A stretch of 64,000 nt of DNA from Streptomyces pseudovenezuelae (GCF_029892565.1 NZ_JARXVH010000005.1:713084-777083), one strand, 5' to 3'; positions 34,192 through 43,642 are shown, numbered from the stretch's first letter. Notes: a model not told the origin generated them from the sequence alone. Translations and numbers: made by a program.

Positions 34192-35085
34192 TCACGCATG
34201 CCACCCGCCCCACACGCTCTTGCCGGTCTCCAGACGCAGGTTCTCCAGCATGGTGTTCGCCTCGTCGACCAGTCCGATGTCACGTTGCTTGATCCCCCAG
34301 TCCAGGCAGTCCAGGGCGTCCATTGCCCCGTACGTCCGGCACGCGATCTGTTCCTCCTCGGTGAGCGGGCGGCCGTATCCGTGGTGGAAGGCGGCGTCGA
34401 GGTCGGGGCGGTTGCGCAGGATCCGGTAGCGGAGTCGGCTCAGGTCGCGGTAGGCGGCGGGACGGAGTTCGGCGCGTTCGAAGTCGATGACCCGCAGGTG
34501 CTGCTCGGTCTCGTCCCACATCCAGTTCTTGGGCATGTAGTCACCGTGCTGCGATACCGAGGGCAGGCGCGGCGGAGCCTTCCCGACGAGCTTGCGCGCC
34601 ATCGCGAGGTCGTGTTCCGGCACGTTCGTCGCCGTACGGTTCAGCAGCCGGGCGATCGCCTCGTCCCAAGCCTCCTCCATCACTTCCGGCGTCGACTCGT
34701 CGGCTGCTGCGGCGTGGAACCGGGCCAGCAGTTCGCCGGCCTGCTCGTAGGCCGCCCGCTCCTGCTCCGCTGGCAGGCGCAGCGTGTCGAGGCCACGGCC
34801 GGGCACAGCGGTTACCAGGACGGTGCGGGTCTCTGTGTCCGCGGCGACCAACTCGGGTGCACGGCCCGCGCCCAAGGCCACGGTCCATTTCTGGTACGCG
34901 GTCACCTCGCGCCGATGGAGCTTCGGCCCCGCATGAACCTTTCCGAACCACCGTTCACCACCCGGTCCGTTGACCTCCCAGAGGGAAGGCCGAATGTCCC
35001 CGGGCCTAGGGTGCTCGGCGACCACCGCGTACGTGTCGGTCGCCGACTCCACCAGGCGGTGGAGTGCGATGGGCATGTCGGTCAC
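34192..35085 (-). CDS. APH-fold phosphotransferase 2
   Basis: 297 residues. The APH catalytic loop reads SQHGDYMPKNWMWD followed by VIDFERAE, with WFGKVH as the likely ATP-binding Lys region. The GTG start at 35085 has GGAAGGG six bases upstream; a frame extending to 35181 lacks an SD. It is only distantly similar to the neighbouring kinase, so the pair is not a recent duplication. Substrate unknown. The 180-base gap to the GS-like gene upstream contains no gene I can support and may hold a promoter. Confidence 0.85.
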   Translation of the reverse strand: MTDMPIALHRLVESATDTYAVVAEHPRPGDIRPSLWEVNGPGGERWFGKVHAGPKLHRREVTAYQKWTVALGAGRAPELVAADTETRTVLVTAVPGRGLDTLRLPAEQERAAYEQAGELLARFHAAAADESTPEVMEEAWDEAIARLLNRTATNVPEHDLAMARKLVGKAPPRLPSVSQHGDYMPKNWMWDETEQHLRVIDFERAELRPAAYRDLSRLRYRILRNRPDLDAAFHHGYGRPLTEEEQIACRTYGAMDALDCLDWGIKQRDIGLVDEANTMLENLRLETGKSVWGGWHA

Positions 35086-35265
35086 GGTGAGCCCTTCCGC
35101 TCGCAAGGCTGCCCGACATTGCCACGGTGAGTGACATGCCGGACGCGCACGGTGTCCTGTTGTGGGTGGGTAGCTTGCCAAGGGCCACTGACAATGTGGT
35201 CTGACCTGGTCATCTGCGGGTGAGTACTCACAGGGACCGGGAGGTCCTTTCGGTAGAGATGTGGG

Positions 35266-36693
35266 TCAGGCGCGGGCCAGCCATCGCTCACGTTCGGCGT
35301 CGGTGACCAGGCCGTGGTAGTGGTCGATCTCCAGCTGTGCGAGGTGGGAGTAGTGGGCGACCACGTCGGCGCCGAAGGCGTCCTCCGCGAGGGCGCTGCT
35401 CCGAAACGCGTGGAGCGCCTGTTGGAGAGTGGGTGGCACCGCTGTGCCCTGCGCGTCGTGGGCGTTGCCGGTCTCGGCCGCGCCAAGGGCGAGCCGCTGC
35501 TCGATGCCGTGGTCGATGGCTGCCAAGACCGCGGACAGCGCCAGGTACGGGTTGGCATCCGCCCCCGGGACACGGATCTCCAGGTGCAGGCCGTCGCCGT
35601 GTCCGACGACCCGGACGGCGCAGGTTCGGTTGTCGTAGCCCCACGTCATTGTGGTGGGTGCGCACGAGCCGGGCAGGAACCGCTTGTAGGAGTTGACGTT
35701 CGGCGCGTACAGCGGGGCCAACTCCGGCAGACCGTCGACGAGTCCGGCGACGGCCTGGCGTGCGATCTGCGACAGACCGCCGTCACCGGGCTCGTTGAAC
35801 TGGCTGATGCCACCCCTCCAGAGCGACACGTGCAGGTGTAGACCGCTCTGTACCCCGGTCTCCGGAGCCGCCATGAACGTGGGTGCCAGCCCCGCCCGAG
35901 CGCCCAGGGCGCGGACCGCGTGCTTGAAGATCAGGTGCCCGTCGCAGGCGGCAAGCGCCCCACCGTACGGGAAGGTGACCTCCACCTGCCCCGGGGCACC
36001 CTCGGTCTTGATCGCCTCCACGGGAAGGCCGGCCCCGGCGAGCGCACGCTGTAGTCGGCGGAAGAACCGGTGGGCCTCCGGCGGATGATCGAGCGCGTAG
36101 TCCAGGTTCTCCGTCGTCAGCGGCCTCAGCCCCTGATAACCGGCCTGGGCGGCCTCCGCATACGTGCCCTGATAGAGCACCAACTCGGTCTCCAGCCCCG
36201 TCTTGACGTGCAGGCCGTACCGGGCCAACCGTGTCAGCTGGCCCTGGAGGACCTGGCGGGGCGCAACCTCTATCGGGGTGCCGTCGTGGTGCACCGCGTC
36301 GCCCAGCACTACGGCGGTCCCCTCCATCCAGGGCAGCGTCCGCAGCGTCGACAGCGCTGGGCTGACGGCCAGGTCTTGGTAGCCGGTCTCCCACGAGGCC
36401 AGCGCGAAGCCGGGTACCGGATTCATGTCGGCGTCCGTGGCGAGCAGGTACGCGCAGAACTCGGCTCCGCCATGGGCGACGTTCCTGATGAAGTGCCGAG
36501 CGTCGAACCACTTCCCCTTCAGTCGCCCCTGTAGGTCGGGGATGGCCAGCAGCACCGTCTGTATCCGGCCCGCCTTGACCAGGCTCCGCAGGTCGGTGAG
36601 AGAGAGCTGACCTTCCAAGCGGCCGTGCGGCGACGAAGTGCGCCTGGTGGCGAGGCGGGCGACGGACCCGTTGTCGGAGGAGGGCGCGGCCAT
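35266..36693 (-). CDS. Glutamine synthetase family protein (gamma-glutamylpolyamine synthetase-like)
   Basis: 475 residues, about the length of GlnA-type paralogues rather than housekeeping GSI. It has the GS beta-grasp and catalytic domains: ETELVLY and EGAPGQVEV carry metal-binding Glu residues, SGLHLHVSLW the catalytic His region, and RVVGHGDGLHLEIRVPGADA the ATP/glutamate Arg region, followed by NPYLALSAVLAAID. Paralogues such as GlnA3/GlnA4 and PuuA ligate glutamate to amines rather than ammonia, and the adjacent amino-acid permease fits that use. Its ATG overlaps the permease stop as TGATG. A biosynthetic gamma-glutamylation role is an alternative. Confidence 0.9.
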   Translation of the reverse strand: MAAPSSDNGSVARLATRRTSSPHGRLEGQLSLTDLRSLVKAGRIQTVLLAIPDLQGRLKGKWFDARHFIRNVAHGGAEFCAYLLATDADMNPVPGFALASWETGYQDLAVSPALSTLRTLPWMEGTAVVLGDAVHHDGTPIEVAPRQVLQGQLTRLARYGLHVKTGLETELVLYQGTYAEAAQAGYQGLRPLTTENLDYALDHPPEAHRFFRRLQRALAGAGLPVEAIKTEGAPGQVEVTFPYGGALAACDGHLIFKHAVRALGARAGLAPTFMAAPETGVQSGLHLHVSLWRGGISQFNEPGDGGLSQIARQAVAGLVDGLPELAPLYAPNVNSYKRFLPGSCAPTTMTWGYDNRTCAVRVVGHGDGLHLEIRVPGADANPYLALSAVLAAIDHGIEQRLALGAAETGNAHDAQGTAVPPTLQQALHAFRSSALAEDAFGADVVAHYSHLAQLEIDHYHGLVTDAERERWLARA

Positions 36694-38225
36694 CAGACGA
36701 CCTCGTCCTCATACGTGCTCGCCGACCGGTCGAAGCTCTGGGCGGGTACCTCGTATGACCGCTTCCCCTTGAACCGCCACGAGATCCAGGCCAGGGCCAG
36801 AACGGATACGAGTGCGACCGGCGCGTAGTTGAAGGAGTCGACGCTCACCAACGCGTCACCGGGGCGGGTCTGCGGCAGGCAGAAGAGCACGGTCACGAAT
36901 CCGACCCAGACGACGGCGGCCGTGCCGATCGTCACGCCCCACCGGCCGAGGTTCCACGGGCCGGGCCGGAACAGGTGGCGGTTCTTGATCCGGAGGTAGA
37001 TCGGTATCGCGTAGGCCGGCGTGATGCCGATGACGTTGATGCTCGTGATCGCTGTGTACGCGGTCGTGCTGTACAGGCTCGGCAGGGCCAGCACGAAGGG
37101 CACGGCGACCGCGAGCCACACGGCGAAGACGGGAGTCTGGGTGCGGCGGCTCAGGCGGCGCCACGTGTTGGAGAAGGGCAGGGCGCCGTCCCGGGAAAAC
37201 GCGAACACCATGCGGCTGGCGGAGGCCATGCCAGCGTTCGCGCAGAACAGTTGCGCCACGATGATCACCAGCAACAGGGCCTTGGCGGCCGTCGGCCCGA
37301 GCGCGTCGAGGAAGATCTGGGCCGGCGGAACACCGGTCGCACTGCCCATGGTTCCGGCGTAGTCCTGGATCGCGAACAACATGCCGGCGAGCAGCACGAA
37401 GCCGACGACCCACGACCAGAAGATCGAGCGGACGATGCCCCGGGCGGCGCTTACCTGCGCGTGCTCCGTCTCCTCGGAGAGGTGGGCGGAGGCGTCGTAA
37501 CCGCTGAAGGTGTACTGGGCCAACAGGAGCCCCAGCAACCCGACGTAGAGCGGGTTGCTCCAACCCGTGTGGTTGGTGAACCCGCCGAACACGAAGCTCG
37601 CCGGCTGGTGGTGGGAAGGTACGAACGCGAGTGCCCCGACGATGACCGCGACGCCGGCGAGGTGCCACCACACGCTGATCGAGTTCAAGATGCTGACCAG
37701 ACGTACGCCGAACAGATTGAGCGTGGCGAGCAGCAGCAGGATGACCGCGAAGATCACCATCGTGCGTTCCGGAGTGGGGGTGAAACCCCACTGGAGATTG
37801 AGCCAGGCGCCGGTGAAGAGGGCGGTGCCGTAGCAACCGCCGGCCATCCCGCCCATCAGTCCGAGCAGGTTGAGCCAGCCGGTGCCGTAGCCCCAGCGGG
37901 GACCGCCGAGCTTGCTCGCCATGAAGTACAGGGCGCCGGACACCGGGTAAGCCGAGGTGACCTCGGCGAGTGCGGCGCCGACGATCAGCACCATCAGGCC
38001 CACCAGAGCCCAGCCCCACAGCATGACGGCCGGGCCTCCTGTGGCGAGTCCGAAACCGAAGAGGGTCATGCACCCGGACAGGACGCTGATGATCGAGAAG
38101 CTGAGCGCGAAGTTTCCGAACGGCCCCATGCGTCGGGTCAGTACGGGTTCGTAACCGAGTTCCCTCAGGTACGCGTCATCGGTCTTCTGCCGATGGGCAT
38201 GGCGGTGTGGAACTGAGCGGGACAC
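36693..38225 (-). CDS. APC-superfamily amino acid permease
   Basis: 510 residues with about twelve hydrophobic membrane segments. The N-terminus LGYEPVLTRRMGPFGNFALS is typical of GABA/amine-type APC permeases, followed by SIISVLSGCMTLFG and later SGYDASAHLSEET, a hallmark of this subgroup. It should import an amino acid or amine at the cytoplasmic membrane. GTG start at 38225 has GGAGG seven bases upstream. It heads the run with the GS-like ligase and is translationally coupled to it (TGATG), so substrate uptake followed by gamma-glutamylation is the natural reading. Confidence 0.9.
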   Translation of the reverse strand: MSRSVPHRHAHRQKTDDAYLRELGYEPVLTRRMGPFGNFALSFSIISVLSGCMTLFGFGLATGGPAVMLWGWALVGLMVLIVGAALAEVTSAYPVSGALYFMASKLGGPRWGYGTGWLNLLGLMGGMAGGCYGTALFTGAWLNLQWGFTPTPERTMVIFAVILLLLATLNLFGVRLVSILNSISVWWHLAGVAVIVGALAFVPSHHQPASFVFGGFTNHTGWSNPLYVGLLGLLLAQYTFSGYDASAHLSEETEHAQVSAARGIVRSIFWSWVVGFVLLAGMLFAIQDYAGTMGSATGVPPAQIFLDALGPTAAKALLLVIIVAQLFCANAGMASASRMVFAFSRDGALPFSNTWRRLSRRTQTPVFAVWLAVAVPFVLALPSLYSTTAYTAITSINVIGITPAYAIPIYLRIKNRHLFRPGPWNLGRWGVTIGTAAVVWVGFVTVLFCLPQTRPGDALVSVDSFNYAPVALVSVLALAWISWRFKGKRSYEVPAQSFDRSASTYEDEVV

Positions 38226-38305
38226 TGGACGACCTCCGAAGGGGTTCGATACGGATATTTGGACAGGTGCATGCCAATCAGCACTGACTGAGCACTGGCG
38301 GACTG

Positions 38306-39307
38306 TCACGGGTGCGGCCCGGCGCGAGGCCTGCGCTTGCGGGCATAGGAGAAGGACTCGACGCGCGCACGAAGCAGCAGTGCCTCCCCCGGATCCGCCG
38401 CTGCCGCGCCGTCGTGCACCGAGGCCCAGGGCTCACGAGCCGCGTAGGGGCCCATCGCCTCGAAGACCTCGGCCGCTTCGATGTATTGATGGCCAGCCCA
38501 CAACGCGTAGGCGAGGTGGTTCAGATCGGCCACCGAGCGCGGTCCAGGCGGCGCCTTCCGGAACCAGTCGTGGAAGGCGTTCAGTGTGTAGCCGAGCGCT
38601 GGATCCTCCGCCCACTGCCGCCGCCACAGCGGATCCACTCGGGCCCGACGCTGCTCGATCTGCGCGTACGCGGGCAGAAGCAGCAGTGACGAGCCGACAG
38701 GCCTCTGTCCCGCCACCGACCAGCCGAAGTCGACGACCGCCGCCAGGGAGGACGCCCGCAGACCGTCGAGGGAAAGCAGGAACTGCAGCACGCGGTGGTA
38801 GGCCTCACGGTTGTACGGATCACGCTGGTTGACCTCGTAGAGGAGCCCCCACGGACCGCTCGGCAGCATCGGCTCGGCGGACCTCATCCGGTGCTCCTGC
38901 CTCAGCTGCCGTGTGTCGACCTGGGCCAGGGCCAGCAAGCACACCCACGGCACGGGATCGTGGGGCGCACGACGAGCCGCCAGCAGCGCCGCACGCCGCG
39001 CCCGCGTCTCGAACTCCAGGGTCCGCACGTGTTGTTGACGGTGCGCACGGAGCGCCCTCTCGACCGCGACGCGAACAGCCATCAGCTGCGCGTCGTAGCT
39101 GTCAGGCTCCTCTGCGAGCCAGACGTCGACGACGTCCGACCGGGCTGCCGCCACGGCCAGTAACTGGGTGCGTGACGTTCGCAGGGTCCAGTGCGTACCC
39201 GTCTTCCACAGCAGCTCTTGCGCAGGCTTCCAGCGTCCCGCCTGGAGCTCGACCAGGGCCACACGCAGGTCGTCGTCATGGCCGGCCGGGTGGTAGACGA
39301 GACGCAT
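38306..39307 (-). CDS. Conserved hypothetical protein, 333 aa, helical-repeat-like
   Basis: No named family is recognised. The protein is Arg/Ala/Leu-rich with paired helices of the TPR kind (for example PWVCLLALAQVD, NREAYHRVLQFLLSL, HQYIEAAEVFEAM), so a soluble repeat protein is likely. The ATG at 39307 has GAGGGA just upstream; the frame extends further to 39367 without an SD. It is followed after 80 bases by the permease start and lies downstream of the small genes next to the XRE regulator, whose control it may share. Confidence 0.65.
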   Translation of the reverse strand: MRLVYHPAGHDDDLRVALVELQAGRWKPAQELLWKTGTHWTLRTSRTQLLAVAAARSDVVDVWLAEEPDSYDAQLMAVRVAVERALRAHRQQHVRTLEFETRARRAALLAARRAPHDPVPWVCLLALAQVDTRQLRQEHRMRSAEPMLPSGPWGLLYEVNQRDPYNREAYHRVLQFLLSLDGLRASSLAAVVDFGWSVAGQRPVGSSLLLLPAYAQIEQRRARVDPLWRRQWAEDPALGYTLNAFHDWFRKAPPGPRSVADLNHLAYALWAGHQYIEAAEVFEAMGPYAAREPWASVHDGAAAADPGEALLLRARVESFSYARKRRPRAGPHP

Positions 39308-39513
39308 CAGAGTCCCTCGCCGCGGACCGGGAGCCGCCGGCGATCGGGAACGGGGCCGCTCGTGCAATGCGCGTGGACCGTGCGGGGGGACGTGCTCTCC
39401 AAGCTGGACGCGAATGTCATCGGGAGCCTCAGGCAGGTTGGGGGGAAGGGCCCGCGAAGCGGTCGGGGGCGGACCGCAGACGGAGAAGGGACTCGGAAGT
39501 GGAGCCGGGCGCG

Positions 39514-39708
39514 CTAGAAGCGAATCTGGCCGATCATGTCGGCGACGCCGGTCATGAACCGGTTGATGCTCGGGGCCATGGAAGTGCTCGCCAGGAAGAA
39601 CCCGAAGAGCACGCAGACGATCGCGGGTCCAGGTTTCACGGACTTGCTGCGGATCAGAAGGACGACGACGATCCCGAGCAGCAGCACGAGGGAGATGCTG
39701 AGAGCCAT
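39514..39708 (-). CDS. Small membrane protein, 64 aa
   Basis: Two hydrophobic segments are visible: SISLVLLLGIVVVLLI near the N-terminus and IVCVLFGFFLAST around residues 30-42, joined by a basic loop RSKSVKP. The ATG at 39708 overlaps the stop of the upstream gene (TGATG). Short proteins of this sort occur widely in Streptomyces accessory regions. Function unknown; it may anchor or assist its partner of 146 residues. Confidence 0.7.
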   Translation of the reverse strand: MALSISLVLLLGIVVVLLIRSKSVKPGPAIVCVLFGFFLASTSMAPSINRFMTGVADMIGQIRF

Positions 39709-40148
39709 CAGGAAGCTGCTTCCTCCGCGGGCCCTCGCCGCTCCCGGCGGGCCTGGCTCAACGCACGGCGCAGAGCATCGGGCCGCGTCAGCGATCGCGG
39801 GCCCCGGGGAAAGACGTGCCAGTGCATCCCCGGAGGTGTCGTGCTCTCGACGGACGGCACGACTACATGGCACTTCTGTCCCAGCGCGACGGTCCCCGGC
39901 TCCTCCCAGCGGGCCGCGGTGCCCACAGGAACCAGGAAATACAGGCGGGGCTCCGGACCCCCGTGGTCCAGGATCACCGGGCCGACCGGTTCGTCGCCCT
40001 CGCCGAGGATCTCGATCGCGCGGCGGCCTACGTCCTCCACAGCGCGTACGGCATCCCACCACTCGCCCGCCGAGCACAGCTCGGGCTCCTCGCCGATAGG
40101 CATCCAGCGCGGCGGATTCGCGCGGGCTGCGGGATTGTCGTCGGACAT
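39708..40148 (-). CDS. Conserved hypothetical protein, 146 aa
   Basis: Soluble protein with no motif I recognise, including the strings CSAGEWWDAVRAVEDVG, YFLVPVGTAARW and PPGMHWHVFPRGPRSL. The ATG at 40148 has GAGGAGG at SD distance; the much longer upstream frame is not used. It is coupled to the small membrane protein downstream. The palindromic operator-like site at 40210-40224 is about 60 bases before its start, immediately beyond the end of the XRE regulator gene, so the pair is probably controlled by that regulator. Confidence 0.7.
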   Translation of the reverse strand: MSDDNPAARANPPRWMPIGEEPELCSAGEWWDAVRAVEDVGRRAIEILGEGDEPVGPVILDHGGPEPRLYFLVPVGTAARWEEPGTVALGQKCHVVVPSVESTTPPGMHWHVFPRGPRSLTRPDALRRALSQARRERRGPAEEAAS

Positions 40149-40209
40149 GGAAAAGGCCTCCTCACCACTGCGTGTGAAGAGACCATTCCATTCAGCAAGG
40201 TGGACTGCG

Positions 40210-40224
40210 CGGACAGTCTGTCCG
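40210..40224. promoter_or_regulatory. Operator-like palindrome GGACA-N3-TGTCC, site 1
   Basis: CGGACAGTCTGTCCG, a perfect palindrome apart from the central bases, about 62 bases before the 146-residue gene. On the minus strand GTCAAGG and CGAAC precede it, as at the other two sites (41757 and 49746). Confidence 0.6.
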
Positions 40225-40257
40225 GGGGGTCCGTTCGCCAAAGTCCTTGACTGAGGC

Positions 40258-41496
40258 TCAGGTTGTGCTAATGCCCGTCCAACTACCAAAGGCGGAAAGC
40301 TCGTTGGAGGGGTGGGCGTCCATCCTGAGCAGCGCGGCGGTCGTCTCGCGAACGGACGGGTGGAACCGCGTGTGGTTGGGTGCGACCTTCCGCGCGCGCT
40401 TGAGGTCCGCGAAGGCACCGTCCCGGTCGTTCTCCGCGAGCTTGGCGGAGGCCACGTCGATGAAGTGGTGGCTCGACCGCTCGCCGACAGTCGTGATGGG
40501 CGGCGCCCACTCGCCGCCGGGAACCGAAGACCATTCGGTGAGGCGGGCGAGGGCCTGCTCGGTGTCCCCCGTGTCGATCATCGCGTGCACTTCGTGGATG
40601 CGGATGTTCGTCGGTCCGAACGACATCTCGTACGCCAGGGAGTCGCGGTTGCCCGCCATGGCCGCGACCTGCTCCGCCTCGCGCAGATAGTCGTCGGCGC
40701 GATCGGAGTCGTTCTCCCGGGCTTCGAGAACGGCCAGCTTCAGCAGCAGCGCGCCATCGACCGCGAGCGCGTCCTCCGTGAAGGAGCGTTCGGGCTGGAG
40801 CCGCTCCAGTTCGGTCCGCAGCCCGAGGAGCCTGCGGCGTGCCGGCGAGTACGCGCCCTGGCGCAGCATGGCTCCCGCGACCAGGTAACCAGCCGTGAAC
40901 TGCATCAGCGGATCACCGGAGCGGTCCGCCGCCCAACGGACGCGCTCCAACGCCGTGTTCGACAGGTCGTGGTGACCCATCTTGTGGGCGAGGGAGTTGA
41001 CGGCTCGGTACGCGCGCGCGAGGTGCCAGAACGCCTTGGCCCGGTCGCCGTTGTCGCCACCGAGGGCGACGTGCGTCAGTTCGGTGATGATCGGCGGCAG
41101 CAGAGGCCCCATCGGGGCGTACCGGGCGTCACGGCGCAGGGCCGCCACCTGGTCGACCTCCGAGGCGAGTACGGGAAGCGCCCGCGGGGCGATCTCCAGG
41201 TCGTCGGGGCTGTCGTAGCAGAGCAGGAGACGTCGGAGCTCGGGTATGACGGCGTGGACGCCGTCCTCCGCCTCTGGCTCGCCGTAGTACGGCTGGCCGG
41301 TCAGGACCTCCGGGCCGAAGCGCAGCGCCTTGGCGAGAGCCAGCACCAGCGAGGGTGACGCCTTGCGCGCGCCCGACTCCAGCTTCTGCACGTAGCTCGG
41401 GGAGACGGCGATCTTCTGTGCCAGTTGGGCGGCGGACAGCTTCCGTGTCCTGCGAGCGACGCGGAGACGGTCTCCCAGTGTCAGGTTTTCACTCAT
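40258..41496 (-). CDS. XRE-family regulator with TPR-like C-terminal region
   Basis: 412 residues. Residues about 8-65 form an XRE/Cro HTH: LGDRLRVARRTRKLSAAQLA, then SPSYVQKLESGARKASPSLV. The remaining 340 residues are helical repeats with TPR character (AFWHLARAYRAVNSLA, QFTAGYLVAGAML, DRADDYLREAEQVAAMAG), as in regulators that respond to a peptide or small ligand. ATG at 41496; a frame to 41574 has no SD. Three GGACA-N3-TGTCC palindromes lie before the gene downstream of it, before the divergent HAD gene, and before the eight-gene operon at 49.9 kb. It is the obvious candidate to bind them, which is inference. Confidence 0.85.
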   Translation of the reverse strand: MSENLTLGDRLRVARRTRKLSAAQLAQKIAVSPSYVQKLESGARKASPSLVLALAKALRFGPEVLTGQPYYGEPEAEDGVHAVIPELRRLLLCYDSPDDLEIAPRALPVLASEVDQVAALRRDARYAPMGPLLPPIITELTHVALGGDNGDRAKAFWHLARAYRAVNSLAHKMGHHDLSNTALERVRWAADRSGDPLMQFTAGYLVAGAMLRQGAYSPARRRLLGLRTELERLQPERSFTEDALAVDGALLLKLAVLEARENDSDRADDYLREAEQVAAMAGNRDSLAYEMSFGPTNIRIHEVHAMIDTGDTEQALARLTEWSSVPGGEWAPPITTVGERSSHHFIDVASAKLAENDRDGAFADLKRARKVAPNHTRFHPSVRETTAALLRMDAHPSNELSAFGSWTGISTT

Positions 41497-41756
41497 CGGT
41501 CGAGCTGTCCCTTCGCGATGAAGCACTTCGATCAGAATACGGATAATGTCCAAGCCTGCGCCCTGGGTCGCCAACTGTTAACAGAGCCGATGGCCGTGCG
41601 CCCACGACGTGGATCCGCGAAACAAGCCCGAGGCACCTCTCTGTTCTGTCTTGATCTTCCGGACGAGTGGACAGAGGCGGGCATTTCACAAAGAACCGGG
41701 CGCAGGGTGAGTGAGGTCTCAGCCCTCAAGTCAAGGGGTGGGAGTCGAATTACCTA

Positions 41757-41771
41757 CGGACAGTTTGTCCG
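41757..41771. promoter_or_regulatory. Operator-like palindrome GGACA-N3-TGTCC, site 2
   Basis: CGGACAGTTTGTCCG lies between the divergent XRE gene (start 41496) and HAD gene (start 41919). The upstream bases GTCAAGGGGT and CGAATTACCT match those at site 3 almost base for base, which suggests a conserved promoter-operator unit reading rightward. Confidence 0.65.
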
Positions 41772-41918
41772 CGCGAATCCTGCGCAGGACGGAAGCGGGC
41801 CTCGCCATCCGACCGCGGCCAGTAGCGAGACGCTTACGTCGACATGATGAGCGGATGTGGACCCCCGTACGCTCGCGGTCACAGGGCGGTGCGCCACGTC
41901 GAGGGCAAGGAGTCGGGA

Positions 41919-42653
41919 GTGGCTGAAGCCGAACGGTCCCTCGTGTTGTGGGACATCGACCGCACCCTGCTGTATGTCGGTGAGATCGATCGGCAGGTCT
42001 ACCGCGAGGCCTTCGCCGAGATCGTCGGGCGCCCAGCGGAGCGACTGCCGGCCCGGGGAACCGGCGTCACCATGCCCCTCGCGATCCGATCCCTGCTCCT
42101 GCACAACGGCGTGCCGCCATCGGACGTCCCCCAACTGCTGCCGCGCATCGTTGAACTCCTGCCGCAGCGCCTCACCGGACACGAGGAAGACCTGCGCGAG
42201 CAGGGCGTCGTCATGCCTGGTGCCCTGTCCGCCCTGAAGGCGGTGCACGAGCAGCCGTACTGCGTGACGACTGTCGTCACGGGGAACCTCAGGCCCAACG
42301 CGCTGTTGAAGCTCGAAGCCTTCGGCCTCGACGCCTTCCTGGACACCGAAATCGGCGGGTACTCCTCCGACGACGAGCACCGTCCCGCCCTTGTGGCCGT
42401 CGCACAGAAGCGAGCTCAGGCCAAGCTCGGGGCAACCTTCACTCGCTCCAACACCGTCATCATCGGAGACTCACTCGAAGACGTCCGCACCGGAGTCGAA
42501 GGCGGTGCTTCCGTGATCGGAATCGCGTCCGGCAAGACCACCGCCCGCGATCTGGCCTCAGCCGGAGCCGACGCGGTGCTCGACAGCCTTGAGGACACGG
42601 AGCGGCTATTAGAGGAGATCACGACAGTGACGCGTTCCTCCGCCAAGAAGTGA
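41919..42653 (+). CDS. HAD-superfamily hydrolase
   Basis: 244 residues with HAD motif I LVLWDIDRTLL (DxD nucleophile), motif II at TTVVTGN, and motifs III/IV with VIIGDSLEDVRTG. The cap between motif I and II suggests a phosphoglycolate-phosphatase-like enzyme acting on a small phosphorylated metabolite. The GTG at 41919 is preferred because AAGGAG lies six bases upstream; a frame from 41844 would include the promoter region. A shared operator-like palindrome links it to the XRE regulator and the biosynthetic operon, where a phosphatase step would make sense. It converges with the DUF6886 gene with 8 bases between stops. Confidence 0.85.
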   Translation: MAEAERSLVLWDIDRTLLYVGEIDRQVYREAFAEIVGRPAERLPARGTGVTMPLAIRSLLLHNGVPPSDVPQLLPRIVELLPQRLTGHEEDLREQGVVMPGALSALKAVHEQPYCVTTVVTGNLRPNALLKLEAFGLDAFLDTEIGGYSSDDEHRPALVAVAQKRAQAKLGATFTRSNTVIIGDSLEDVRTGVEGGASVIGIASGKTTARDLASAGADAVLDSLEDTERLLEEITTVTRSSAKK

Positions 42654-42661
42654 CCGGTCAA

Positions 42662-43270
42662 TCACCGTTCCACGGCCCCTCCACTGGCGCCCGCTGGGCG
42701 GAGGAGAGTTCGTGGTCGGGCCTCTGGCCGATGTGCGGGGTGCCCGAGGGAGTTGCGGAGCCGGATGCCGTTGAACCCGCAGGTGCTGGAGATAACGGTC
42801 TCCCAGTACGGCCACAGGACGTCCAGAACCCGCAGTTGGATGCCAGCCTCGGCGTGCAGGGCAAGGAGGTCACCGACGGGCTCGGGTGGACCCAGCGGCT
42901 CGACAGGTTCCTCTGCGACGTGGGCGCGCGGGACGGGCTCCCCGATGGGGCGGAAGAGCGTGGAGTCGAACCGGTAGGCGTAGAGGCGAACGTTTCGGAT
43001 CTCCTCCAACCAGTCGTACTCGATTGCATGTACTCGATCACCCCCTCCCGGTCCGATGATCCGCTCACGGTCTGACGGGGATGTATCGGGTGTCACCCAA
43101 GCCATTGCCCGAGGACACTGCTTGGGGAACCAGTAGTCAGGGGCACGGACCGTGTCGACGGCCCAGACGAAGGCTCCCTGGTCCTTCGACGTCGGGGAGA
43201 CACGTGGGATGAAGCGGGTGATGGTGGGGTCTTCGGAGAAGTGCAGTACCTGTCCAGGTTCTGGCCGCAT
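42662..43270 (-). CDS. DUF6886 family protein
   Basis: 202 residues. Strings such as LHFSEDPTITRF, WAVDTVRAPDYWFPKQCPRA, VHAIEYDWLE and LRLYAYRF-like RLYAYRFDSTLF match a widespread bacterial family that NCBI lists as DUF6886, in which almost the whole protein is the domain. The function is unknown; the fold may be of an ADP-ribosyl or cupin-like type, but I cannot tell. It uses an ATG start at 43270 without a strong SD and converges on the HAD gene. Confidence 0.75.
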   Translation of the reverse strand: MRPEPGQVLHFSEDPTITRFIPRVSPTSKDQGAFVWAVDTVRAPDYWFPKQCPRAMAWVTPDTSPSDRERIIGPGGGDRVHAIEYDWLEEIRNVRLYAYRFDSTLFRPIGEPVPRAHVAEEPVEPLGPPEPVGDLLALHAEAGIQLRVLDVLWPYWETVISSTCGFNGIRLRNSLGHPAHRPEARPRTLLRPAGASGGAVER

Positions 43271-43642
43271 CGGGGCATCGTAAGTCCACTTGCGCAGTAC
43301 TCGCCTCCCGCGTTTCCAGGTGCGTCGCTACGGCGCACCCGGAACAAGCCACGCGGTGGACCAAGGGAATGATCAAGAGTGAGGGTCCGTCGACAAGGGC
43401 CCTCCATCTACCCTGATCGACGGTGTACGGACACCTCAACAAGGCCAGGAGCCTGCCCCCGCCCCAGAAAGCAAGACCAGAATCGCGAAACCTGACCGCT
43501 CCTTGCGGCAGAGGTGAGTTACTTACTCGCAGGTGACCGGTGCAGTCGACTTCGGACATCGCCCCCGCACCGCGGCTTCACCCACGTGTCGGCTGGCAGC
43601 GCATCATGGCCCCAGCGATCACACTCGAAACGGAGAACCTCA
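43271..43642. other. Divergent intergenic region
   Basis: About 370 bases between the DUF6886 start and the EcsC-family start. It presumably holds both promoters. I see no gene, RNA or clear repeat in it, and no copy of the GGACA-N3-TGTCC palindrome. Confidence 0.5.

Noticed and set aside
33081..35085. Class V lanthipeptide kinase (LxmK-like) reading of the APH genes
   Set aside because: No HopA1-like or flavoprotein partner is present and the motifs are those of general APH-fold kinases.
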